54,229 nucleotides of DNA, taken from the NCBI GenBank assembly GCA_016098155.1, contig JAAAJB010000201.1, positions 1-54,229 on the forward strand, read 5' to 3'. The position numbers were made by a program, and so were the translations under genes. Each line of letters starts with the position of its first letter. Position 1 is the stretch's first letter. The stretch is from Actinomortierella ambigua. Its lineage: Eukaryota > Mortierellomycota > Mortierellomycetes > Mortierellales > Mortierellaceae. This document shows, piece by piece, positions 45,701 to 54,229 of this stretch. The notes under the pieces are model-generated. The model was not told where the DNA came from. It did not search any database and worked only from the letters and a program-made list of their open reading frames with translations.

Positions 45701-46743
45701 ATTGCAACTCTTCCATCCCTTTGTGGTCGCTGGATGATCTTTGGGACAAAAAAAAAGAGGTCCTGTGTCCAATTGGCAGTTGCCTTCATCATACCACTTT
45801 CCCCAACCCCCGACCTTTGGCAAAAGCTGATGGTAGATGCCGATGTTGCGGAAGGGGGGTGTTAGGAGGGCAAGAAAGGTGAAAAAAAAGGGGAGGTACA
45901 ACGGGCGTTGCACATTGCGACCAAAAGCACCAATAAGAATAGAACGAGCACTGCGGCACGCCGCGAAAGCAAGTCAAAAGCGTCCCAAGAAAAAGGCAGA
46001 AATGTGATAACATACAAAGTCTTTAACGGCGGCATTCTCCAGCTGCTGGGTGGCACTCTCACGAGTGTGCTGATCTACACAACACGAGCAATGAAGGCAA
46101 GAAAAAAGAGACAAAAAAATGTGAGAATGCCAAGCGATGGACAAAAACTTGCTCAATGACAAGAACTGTAGCCCAATAGGGTTGCGTGGATAGCATAATG
46201 CAATCACTCGCGAAACAAAAAAAAGGTGTAGAAGAGCGTGCTGATGCGAACAAGCAGGTCCATGTCGCCTCGATCCCTTTGCTTTGCTCTTGATTCTTCC
46301 ACAGTGCGATAAATATTGGTGGGCGGGGGGTGGGAGGGTTGTTGTTATTGTTGTTTTTTTTTTTTTGACCACACGGATTGGTCATAGAGCAATAGCAGAG
46401 CTGTCATGTCCGACGCAACAGACATGAACAAGCTGTTGGAGGCCTAACATGGTGGTGTCGGTTGGTGATGCGCGTAAATGTTGTTCATTTGATTGAATCC
46501 AGTTGCCGTTGAATCCGAGTACGAATAAAAGAGTGGTCCTATGCGAGTCGCCTGGGAGGAGGAAGGCCATGGTGGGCCAAAAGAGAAAGAGAGAGAAAGA
46601 GAGTAGGCAAAGGAAAGAGAGAAGGAGAGAGAGAGAGAGAGAAAGAGAGAGAGTGCATAGCCATGAATAAACAGAATGAGGCGGTAGACAATCAACCTAC
46701 CAGGCGAGAGAGTGTTCTGCAGGATTTCACCGATGGAGGCCAT
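42753..46743 (-). CDS. KAP95: Importin subunit beta-1 (KAP95/KPNB1)
   Basis: Exons (reverse strand) 46743-46701, 46074-46016, 45533-45435, 45276-45199 and 45065-42753 give 863 residues (yeast Kap95: 861). The start reads MASIGEILQNTLSPDQHTRESATQQLENAAVKDF and joins to SQYVVMLCQELANEQ, GLALKNALTAR, MRWLNVDAGIRDQIKEL and then VLTTLGSSDNRAGSVSAQAVAAIA. The large last exon holds HEAT repeats with an acidic loop (KQEEEDEEDDWNLPMAAGTCLALTA split over two repeats) that binds the IBB domain of importin alpha. The family binds RanGTP and FG nucleoporins; such a nucleoporin lies at the left end of this window, probably by chance. Intron 1 (46075-46700) is 626 bp. Confidence 0.95.
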
Positions 46744-47600
46744 ATTGGTGTTGTATTGACGATGAAAAGGGAAGAATGAAGGGGAGAGGAGAGGGGTGTG
46801 TGGAGTAGAAGCGGAGATAGGGGGTGAGGTGGGGGAGAGAGAGAAGAGAGAGAGAGAGAAGAAGAAGAAGAAGAAGGACGAGCGAGAGAGCGGGTGAGGA
46901 AGAGTGAAAGGGAGGAGGAAGGGGAGGTGAAGGAGAAGGAAACGTGTGGAAAAAAAAGCACCGAAAGAAGGTAAAGTGAGCACTGAGGCCAAAAAAAACA
47001 CACTCAGAGGTCACAGAGAGAGAGAGAGAGAGAGAGAGAAAAAAAAAATACAGCAAAATGAGAGAGAGAGAGAAAGAGTGGTCCAGGAACAACAAAGGTG
47101 GGCTAACAAGAGAAGGAGAGAGAGAGCAACAGCAGCAGCAGCAGCAGGAGAGGCAAAGAGAGGAAAAAAGGGAAAAAAAAAAAGGGGGGCAAGCGACCAA
47201 CAAAAAAAAAAAAAAAAAAAAAGGGGGGGGGGGGGTAAAAAAGAGTGGCAAGGCGCACGTACACACGCACACACACACACGCACACACACACACTCACAC
47301 AACACTCGACCGCATGGGAAGGGGGTCGGTGGGGAAACGAGTAACAGGCACCCCTCCTGGCACACATACACATTCATACGCCCCTTCCTTTATCCAAACA
47401 AGCCAACCACTCCTCTCAATTGCTTATACCCACCCACCCCTCCTGCCCTTCTCTCCCCCTCCTCTCCTCCATCGTCACCCATCCTCCTCTTCTGTGTACA
47501 CGAAAATATTGGACACCCATATCGCTCAAAATTCGGCTGACGTCATGATATAAGATTTTGGTGGCAAATATAGACAACACTCTCTAATGATCAGCTCAGC
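46744..47600. other. KAP95 upstream region, microsatellite-rich
   Basis: Strongly purine-rich on the + strand: GAGA runs at 46837-46870 and 47017-47038, AGAAGAAG at 46858-46875, CAG (47129-47146), A-runs (47200-47222), a G-run (47223-47236) and CA repeats (47262-47300). These are pyrimidine tracts on the transcribed side of KAP95. No gene seen. Because the region is homopolymer-rich, assembly errors are possible. Confidence 0.5.
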
Positions 47601-49262
47601 TCAGCGCAATCGACTGAGCTGCTCCTCCTCTTTGAAGCGCGACTCTACATAATCAACAACCTTTTGCCCATAGATCTCAACAAGATCCGCATCCGCCGGC
47701 AGCTTGGTATGTTTGTCCAGCTCAGACTTGGTCAACACAACTACATTCTGCAGCGTCAGCGGCTCCGACACCTTCCACCGGCAGAGACCCAGCTTATCCA
47801 TGCTCTGCGAGATGGCACTCCGGCTCCGGTACACCTCCTCCAGCACGTAACCAACATCGCGTCGGTCGAGCGCAATCGTATCCACAGAGGGGTCCAACTT
47901 CTTCTCGCGCGTGTACAGCTCGCGGTGCAGCCGCGTATAAAGACCATCTCGCAGTTTTGTCGGAAGCGGGTCCATCGGCCAGTTGCCTAGCTTGCACACA
48001 ATGTACGTCGCCATAGCCATGCCGAAAATGGCGGGAAGTGGCCCCAGCACCGGAAGGATACGCGCACGAAAGTCGGGCAGTGCCGAATACTCATCCGCCT
48101 CTTGCGCCTGGGACTCGTCCAAAGGCAGCAGTTTGACGTGGTGAGGCTTCTCGGTCGAGTACGCGACTGTCACTCCACTCTCCACACCCAACTTCTTTAG
48201 CCGGCGACGAACTGCACGCGCCAGAGGATCCTCTGTAACGGGGAAAAAAAACAAGATGCAATTAGCAACACGTCCCGGATGAAATCAACTGCACTATTTA
48301 CAACAAAAAGCACGGGCCGTCTGCTTGCATGCAAAAACACCCTACCAAATGTCTCAGAGATGTCACTGATCTGGACACGCGAAGGGTCTGCTTTTGCGCC
48401 AGCACCCATCGAACTCATGCATGGAATCTTGTGGTCATAGCAGTACTTGAGCAGTGCAATCTTGGTGTTGATATTGTCAATCGCATCCACAACATAGTCG
48501 GGGTTGCCAGACAGCAATTCTTCGGCAGAATCTTCTTGGAAGAGCTCCACACGCGCGTCCACCTCGACCCAGGGGGCAATGTTTCTAAAGGCCTTCTTCA
48601 TGGCAATGACCTTTGGTGTTCCGACATCAGCCTGGACGGCCGTTGCATGTCGGTTCAAGCTGGAAAGTGTCACCTGGTCAAAGTCGATCAGGCGGATCTT
48701 TCCAACACCGCTTCGGATCAACATGTTGGCCGCCCAGCTTCCAACTCCACCTAGAAGGTACGCAAAAAAGAGAAAAGAATGCCATGGCGCCTTGGTCAAT
48801 AGTAGTAAAACAAGGTGTCCTATCGTATCTCATGTGTGTCCTTTTTTTTCCATGGTATCGCTTATCGCACTTCTCCCCCTCTCATAGTCCCCCCTTACCG
48901 GCACCAACGACAATCACGAACGAGTTGCGGAGCTTCTGTACGCCCTCCTCGCCCAAGAACGCAATGTTGCGTGACAACTGCTCCTGGATGAGTTCTTCAT
49001 CAAACGCAACGGCGGATCGGTTCAGTCCAGGACCATAGCTCGCCGAATCTGAAAGAGACACGATCGAAGCGTCGAGTGAGGGTGGAGGGGCCGACTTGCG
49101 GACATCATCCTTGAACTGTTGGATGCGCTTCTTGCGCTGTGTTCCCTGGTATCCCAGAATTACCGCAGCCGTCGACACTGAGGCTGCAACCGCCACAAGA
49201 GCAGTCTTTGTGTTTGGTGAGCTGAGTGCTGATGAAGTCCACTTTTCTAATGATTCCAGCAT
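47601..49262 (-). CDS. tRNA threonylcarbamoyladenosine dehydratase (TcdA/Tcd1-Tcd2-like)
   Basis: Exons (reverse strand) 49262-48899, 48750-48346 and 48232-47601 give 466 residues (yeast Tcd proteins 429-447). An N-terminal membrane segment (ALVAVAASVSTAAVILGYQ) fits the mitochondrial outer membrane. The E1-like fold follows: RNIAFLGEEGVQKLRNSFVIVVGAGGVGSWAANML (nucleotide loop built across intron 1), IRLIDFDQVTLSSLNRHA, DYVVDAIDNINTKIALL, IPCMSSMGAGAKADPSRVQI and DPLARAVRRRLKKLGV. The protein cyclises the t6A modification at tRNA position 37 to ct6A using ATP, which supports accurate ANN-codon decoding. Confidence 0.92.
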
Positions 49263-51323
49263 GTTGACAAGTCCGTTGAACTAAGGAGGTCCTCCATGCA
49301 CGACTTTGCTCTGTCCTCCCCACTTGGCGGATAAACAAATGTCACCACCAATTGTTTCACAAGCCACCAGCAAGAAAATGAAGTGGGGATGTTTGAGAAA
49401 CAGCCTCCATCACATGGCATGCAATCCTAATTGCTCAACCATGAGACCACCAGGATGTGGGTAGCGAGTTTTCTAGTGTCGCATATGAGAAGAGGGGTGG
49501 ATGATTGGTCCATAGAAACGTTTTCCATTCCAAAGTCGTGGCGCCAAGAAGTTGGTCAGGTGGCCGACGTCGGTGCCCGTAATTGCTCTCAGATATGCCT
49601 GAATGGTGAAGTTACTTGGGGTTCCCGTCGGAGATAAAGATCAAACCATAACGAACTGGGAACTCAGGCAAACGTGTTCTCAAACTGGTCATGTGGTCGA
49701 TGAAATCTGAGCTGGACGCGAGAATAGCGTTAAAGTGTTGGAGTCGAGGAGAAAGTCTCGCAGCGGACCGGGACTGCCATAGACTTGTTGTTCGATGGTT
49801 GATTCCTGCCACACGATCGAACTTGTAAGCTCTCCAAAGTTCTCCTCGGTGGGATTGGTGGTAACAGCGATGCATTTGGTTCGAGCCGTAGCAAAGATCT
49901 GACCCCGTCTGGCGGGTCTTGCGTGCTGGCTGACCCTGATGACGCTGTTTGGATCCCGTAGGTGTGCACAACGTACGTCCCTGTAGCGCTTTAGAGCCAC
50001 CACCGATTGAATGCCATCTGCAGATGCATCCTCTCCGTGCCGCACTTGTTTCTTGGCTCTGAAGGAGAGCAGTCCATTTCTCTCATCCCCCTCCAAACTG
50101 TAATTCTCATAGCGCCCGTGACATGTCGCGCCCTTTTTTTTTGGTTGTTGTTCTAGATTAACTTCTTGTTCTGTCCTGGATTTGACTGCATTCGCTGAAG
50201 GGGAAGCTACGGACGATGAGCAACTGGAAATATCTTAGTACTGGGTAGCTTGGCCAGTGTGCATTGGAGTGTCCTTGCTTGCATCCTCGCGCCAACGATG
50301 TTTCATAGCAGGCTCGACCTGTTGATCCTCGCTTCCTGGGCCATTCTTGGACAGGCCTAGCCGTCGCTTGACTCCCTTCAGTATATCCAGTGCCTGAATA
50401 TGGTTTCTGGTGGGGAGGGGAAGAGATCGTGTATTTTTCCCTTGTCAATCCTCAGCAAGATGCACTGAAGTGTGTCTCCTTGGGAGTTGGGCCTCAGCGA
50501 CTCGCGGGCTCCATCTAAAATCTGGAAATATGCTCTTGTTGCCACCAAGCTTGACCGGATAAGCGATAACAACGCCAAAAAAAACCGCTTCGCATGGCCA
50601 CCACAGAACGTCTTAAGCATCCTCTCGTGGATATGATACTCCGCCGCTCCAGCCTGGACCGGAGAAAATGCATTCAAGGCCTCAAGCTTTGTCATCATGT
50701 GATGCAACTTCAATTGAACGAAAACAAGGTAGATAGACTCTATGTCAAATGTGGCGTACAGGCCACCCTCCCTCACTCAGGTCATCATCCTCACACGGAA
50801 GGTGCCCTTTAATTTCCACACCGTACATCTCAAGCCGGCTTCAACGTCAGGGACCGAATTCCTGGCCATATTATCGCCAACTTCTTCCAAACAGCTTTAG
50901 CCACTGTTCTCAACCCGAAGAAAAAAAACACGAGATCGGGATTGAGAGCGTTCTGGTTGGATGGTAAAACGGTGGAACTAGCCTTTCATCTTTGCATGGA
51001 CCGTCGTGGACATGAGCATCCAGAAACGCTCCAAGCTACGCCTAAGGGTGAAGTGATCGTCGTATCCAGCTAATTTCGGCTTTGGCATCCAGAATGGGAT
51101 CGATACTTCGCCCCTCTCGGAACCAGGGCCGTCTCGGATAGGATTTTGTCATGGAAAACATGCGCCAAGGTTGGTAGCACTACCAGCTCCCATTGGTGTT
51201 CATGCACTGATGCATTTGGTTCCCGATTCGAGCAACGAACAGATCGCGCTGTGGAAGTCTGGGTCACAAGTGGCAAAGGCATGCCCATATTCTTACTATG
51301 CATACAAAGTCAAACGTAGTCAT
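49263..51323. other. 2-kb gene-poor region with possible decayed open frames
   Basis: Two reverse-strand stretches look protein-like but have no recognised motifs: 50378-50776, and 49689-50096 with a likely frame change into the frame of 49612-49971. GATGCATTTGGTTC occurs at both about 49871 and 51210, which suggests a dispersed or decayed repeat. I cannot name any gene here. Confidence 0.3.
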
Positions 51324-51325
51324 TA

Positions 51326-51619
51326 GTGTTTGTTACCGAGACAGGTTCTTGGATCGGTACGGTAAGGCCCTCGACGGAGTAGTGAACGGTATACCGTCGG
51401 TAACAAAGTGTTTTACGTACAAAGCGCATATTCTTCGTACAAATACTTTTTGACTGGTGCACTTTCCCAAGGCACCGGTTCGAATCAGAACTGGCGCAGC
51501 TTGCATGGGTCGTCACTTATCACATGACGACTACCGCGGTAAAGCTTTAAGGGCTCGACGGTATACCGTGACCGCCAAGTTCTGGAGTTGACGGTAACAT
51601 AGCTGTCGGTAACAAACAC
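51326..51619. mobile_element. 294-bp MITE with 14-bp perfect terminal inverted repeats and TA target site
   Basis: The left end GTGTTTGTTACCGA (51326-51339) is the exact reverse complement of the right end TCGGTAACAAACAC (51606-51619). Both ends are bordered by TA (51324-51325 and 51620-51621), the duplication made by Tc1/mariner and IS630 transposases. Two copies of the palindrome ACGGTATACCGT lie inside at 51386-51397 and 51558-51569, and an extra internal TCGGTAACAAA sits at 51397-51407. The interior has no transposase frame, so it is non-autonomous. Confidence 0.85.
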
Positions 51620-51621
51620 TA

Positions 51622-52838
51622 GTAGTCAAAATATCATTTTCGACGACATTCCTCTTTGGTTGGGGGCTGCGACCCGATATCATGCACGACCATGCGGCGA
51701 CAACAACTTTGCTTGGCCAACCAAAAAGATGATGGTCAATGTACTCGCGCTGCATAACATAACCACTCCTCTTCAGCTTCACTGTCTTTGGATTTGTAAA
51801 ACGTTGAACACGCTCAGCAAGGATCCCTCGGCGATGGTTGAACCTTTCCAGGATGCGCTAATGGTGAGGTAGTGCTCATCACATCTACACTCTGTCCGGT
51901 GCAGGCGCTACTCCAGCGAGAGAGAGAGAGAGAGAGAGCGAATCCATCAGCCTACTCTCTTCATCGTGCCAGTAAGAGATGGAGTAAAGAAAGTGCCGAC
52001 AGAGTGAGGGTAAAAAGAATCCAATGCATACCACCTTCCATCTTCGCCACAAGCTTGGACCAGTCAATACCAGCCACTCAGCCCAACTTGATGGGAGCTA
52101 GTACGGCCGGATGTGATGTGCAAAGTCGAGCCCCGGGTCTCCGCGCAGAATTCGCAGTTCAAGCACATGTGGTGGCCACCATAGGAATGGGCGTTCAACG
52201 TGTATCTACCCACTCGAGAACACACGAGCAAGTTGTACGGGACATCGGATAGAGGTGTCCACATGCAAACAAGTAACGGTGTTGAATGAACCATGGATGT
52301 AGCAGTTCAGAATAGGGGGGGCCTGTGGCGAGGGGTGCAGTGATTATGGCAAACAGATCTCATTGGAAGCATTGGAAGGCCATGAGCACTCGAATTAGGC
52401 ACCCGTCGCTCCGTGAGTGGCAAATATCTCACCCCTTGTTTCCTGTCCTAAAGGTGAGTTGGTGAGCCAACTGTCATGTGGAAGCCAAAGAGCAAGCTTC
52501 ATAAGCTGTCCCATTTACACCAGCCGCCACATTTCCCGTACAACTGCAACATTCAACTGTGCCTACCTACCAGACATGCCAACACCAAAGCTGCCAAGAT
52601 AATAACTAATGGTGAGAAACGCAGTGCCACAAACGAGCAGTTCCTTCGCACATCAATGTCAAACCATCAACACCCCGCGGCCACTACCACGCTGGCTTGA
52701 GCATAGATTGGGATTCCAAGGCCATCGCCGCTACCCAGATAGTGTCTAACGTACTTTAATTCAAAGCTATCGAGAAACCTCAAACGGGTCTTGGCAACCT
52801 GTACGGATGGACCTCACCCTTCACTCCTACGTAAATAG
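51622..52838. other. Gene-poor region between the MITE and the kinase-Sel1 gene
   Basis: About 1.2 kb with a GA microsatellite at 51918-51938. No open stretch shows recognisable protein motifs. Confidence 0.4.
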
Positions 52839-54229
52839 CTACATAGCTTCTAGGCGCTCCCGTGCACGCGCATGCCCTTGTTCGGCTGCCTTGGTATACC
52901 ACTTTACTGCCTCGATATCGCTTTGCTCGACTCCTTGTCCTTGCCCGTACATCAATCCAAGGTAGAACTGTGCGATTGCAATCCCTTGCTCAGCTGCCTT
53001 GGTGAACCACTTGGCTGCCTCGATGTTGTTCTGATCGATCCCTTGTCCTTGTCTGTACATCAATCCAAGGTTGAACTGAGCGACTGCAAGCCCTTGCTCG
53101 GCTGCCTTGGTGTACCACCTGGCTGCCTCGATGTCACTTTGACCGATCCCTCGTCCGTCGTCATACATCAATCCAAGGTTGAACTGTGCGCTTGCATCCC
53201 CTTGCTCGGCTGCCTTGGTGTACCACTTGACTGCCTCAAACTCGCTCTGATCGACCCCTCGTCCACCTCTGTACATATTCCCAAGGCCGAGCTGTGCTTT
53301 TGCATTCCCTTGCTCAGCTGACTTGGTGTACCACTTGACTGCCTCGATGTCGCACTGATCGACCCCTTGTCCTCGGTTGTACATCACTCCAAGGTTGAGC
53401 TGTGCGCCTGCCTCCCCTTGGTCAGCTGCTCTGGTGTACCACTTGACTGCCTCAATGTAGCTCTGACCGACTCCTTGTCCTTGATCATACATACAGGCAA
53501 GATTGAACTGTGCGTCCATATTCTCTTGCTTGGCTGCCAAGGTGTACCATTTGACTGCCTCAGAATCGTTCTGTTCGACCCCTCGACCAAGGGAGTGCCA
53601 TGCTGCCAGCTTGATCTGAGCATCCACCTGTCCCTGATCCGCTGCCAACCGGAACCATCGGACTGCCTCAACGTCATCCTGCCCAACCCCGCGGCCCTCT
53701 TCATACATCTTGCCAAACTTGACTTGTGCCTTGGCAAGGCCGTGGACAGCTGCCTTGCGGTACCAGATGGCGGCCTCGACATCGCTTGCATCTGCGCCCT
53801 GGCCACGTTCGTACATCTCGCCAAGCATGAGCTGTGCCGTGGTATTCCCACGCTTCGCCGCCAGATGATACCACCTGAGCGAGTCCTCGGCACTCTTGTC
53901 GACGATCCCTCCACCATGGCCGTAGAGCCACCCTAGGAACAGCTGTGCGTCCTTGTTGCCTTGTTCAGCCGCCTGGCTAAAGTACCGTATGACATCGTCG
54001 TCAGACTGTGGGAAACGACCTGTTCTGCCATGGGCAGCCGTGCCAGGTTGGACATTGGCTAGGGATTCTATGTCTTGCCTGCTACCAAGAGTGGTGCCGT
54101 CGTTACTGAAGCTGAGTGAGATAGAGACGGTGTCTTCGCCATCGTCGTCATCGTTGACCACTGCTCGTTGGACCTCTTTCACCAAGATCACCTCGCTCGC
54201 GTCAGGTCGTTGATCACGGTCTTGGTGCC
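52839..54229 (-). CDS. Sel1-repeat protein with N-terminal protein kinase domain, 5' partial
   Basis: The reverse-strand frame is open from the window edge to TAG at 52839-52841. The first visible residues read HQDRDQRPDASEVILVKEV. This is the classic end of a protein kinase domain (subdomain XI, with the invariant Arg in RP), so the kinase lies mostly outside the window. After an acidic linker come about ten and a half Sel1-like repeats of 36 residues (AVKWYTKAAEQGxAxAQFNLGLMYxxGxGV), ending RERLEAM. Kinase-Sel1 fusions are abundant and expanded in Mortierella and Glomeromycotina, where roles in signalling are assumed but little tested. The repeat sequences are similar at the DNA level, so copy number is likely to vary. 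Confidence 0.88.
   Translation of the reverse strand, partial: HQDRDQRPDASEVILVKEVQRAVVNDDDDGEDTVSISLSFSNDGTTLGSRQDIESLANVQPGTAAHGRTGRFPQSDDDVIRYFSQAAEQGNKDAQLFLGWLYGHGGGIVDKSAEDSLRWYHLAAKRGNTTAQLMLGEMYERGQGADASDVEAAIWYRKAAVHGLAKAQVKFGKMYEEGRGVGQDDVEAVRWFRLAADQGQVDAQIKLAAWHSLGRGVEQNDSEAVKWYTLAAKQENMDAQFNLACMYDQGQGVGQSYIEAVKWYTRAADQGEAGAQLNLGVMYNRGQGVDQCDIEAVKWYTKSAEQGNAKAQLGLGNMYRGGRGVDQSEFEAVKWYTKAAEQGDASAQFNLGLMYDDGRGIGQSDIEAARWYTKAAEQGLAVAQFNLGLMYRQGQGIDQNNIEAAKWFTKAAEQGIAIAQFYLGLMYGQGQGVEQSDIEAVKWYTKAAEQGHARARERLEAM
52850..53975. repeat. 108-bp-period Sel1 coding repeats
   Basis: Ten or so direct repeats of 108 bp coding for 36-residue Sel1 units. Units near the C-terminus (52850-53460) are most alike, with a recurrent TGCTCGGCTGCCTTGGTGTACCA-type core; units near 53600-53975 are more diverged. 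Confidence 0.85.

Noticed and set aside
46575..47300. CRISPR-like or centromeric repeat array
   Set aside because: The repeats are simple microsatellites and homopolymers with no spacer structure. CRISPR arrays are not expected in a fungal chromosome.
51475..51495. tRNA gene suggested by GGTTCGAATC
   Set aside because: The T-stem does not pair, there is no anticodon or acceptor stem, and it lies inside the MITE.
52850..53975. Satellite DNA array
   Set aside because: The 108-bp period is explained by coding Sel1 units in one open frame.

Overview
The window is nuclear DNA from a filamentous, early-diverging fungus. Its genes have several short GT-AG introns (about 85-130 bp, some to 830 bp) with T- or A-rich tracts, GC-ending codons, and compact head-to-head or tail-to-tail spacing. 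The gene families include MAGOH, THOC7, METTL23, M35-like secreted proteins and a kinase-Sel1 fusion. Together these fit Mucoromycota or Mortierellomycota best, and a Mortierella-type genome is my guess. The species is inference. Two runs of N (23229-23237 and 36231-36264) mark a draft assembly, and both lie inside introns.

Layout, left to right. 1-2946 is the 3' part of an FG-repeat nucleoporin with a RanBP2-type zinc finger. 3200-8050 is an accessory island: a direct duplication of about 2 kb, each copy holding a dead DDE transposase fragment and a gene for a secreted protein of the M35 (Lys-N-like) peptidase fold. The right copy is intact and the left copy is frameshifted. Both have lost the zinc-binding residues. 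8885-13169 holds MAGOH and CCT8. 13472-16977 holds a divergent pair, an atypical Oca/Siw14-type phosphatase-like protein and an aberrant Rab-like GTPase with a C-terminal membrane segment. 17080-19412 is UTP5/WDR43. 19413-21575 is mostly non-coding, with one possible spliced non-coding transcript. 21576-24494 holds a multi-pass membrane protein and THOC7. 26752-33239 holds heme oxygenase, N-myristoyltransferase, dolichyl-diphosphatase and tubulin cofactor C. 33434-39525 holds a METTL23-like methyltransferase, RER1 and mitochondrial ribosomal protein bL9m. 40290-49262 holds a type II membrane PC-esterase-like protein, importin beta (KAP95) and a TcdA-type tRNA dehydratase. 49263-52838 is gene-poor and carries a 294-bp TA-flanked MITE. 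The right edge holds the 3' part of a kinase-Sel1 fusion gene.

Most genes are unrelated housekeeping genes that share intergenic regions. There is no operon and no evidence of one coordinated pathway. The unusual content is four proteins that keep a fold but have lost catalytic residues (M35-like, Oca-like, Rab-like, PC-esterase-like), the transposon-associated duplication, several coding minisatellites and the MITE. Exon coordinates come from reading splice sites by eye, with reading phase checked across every junction. They have not been tested with transcripts.
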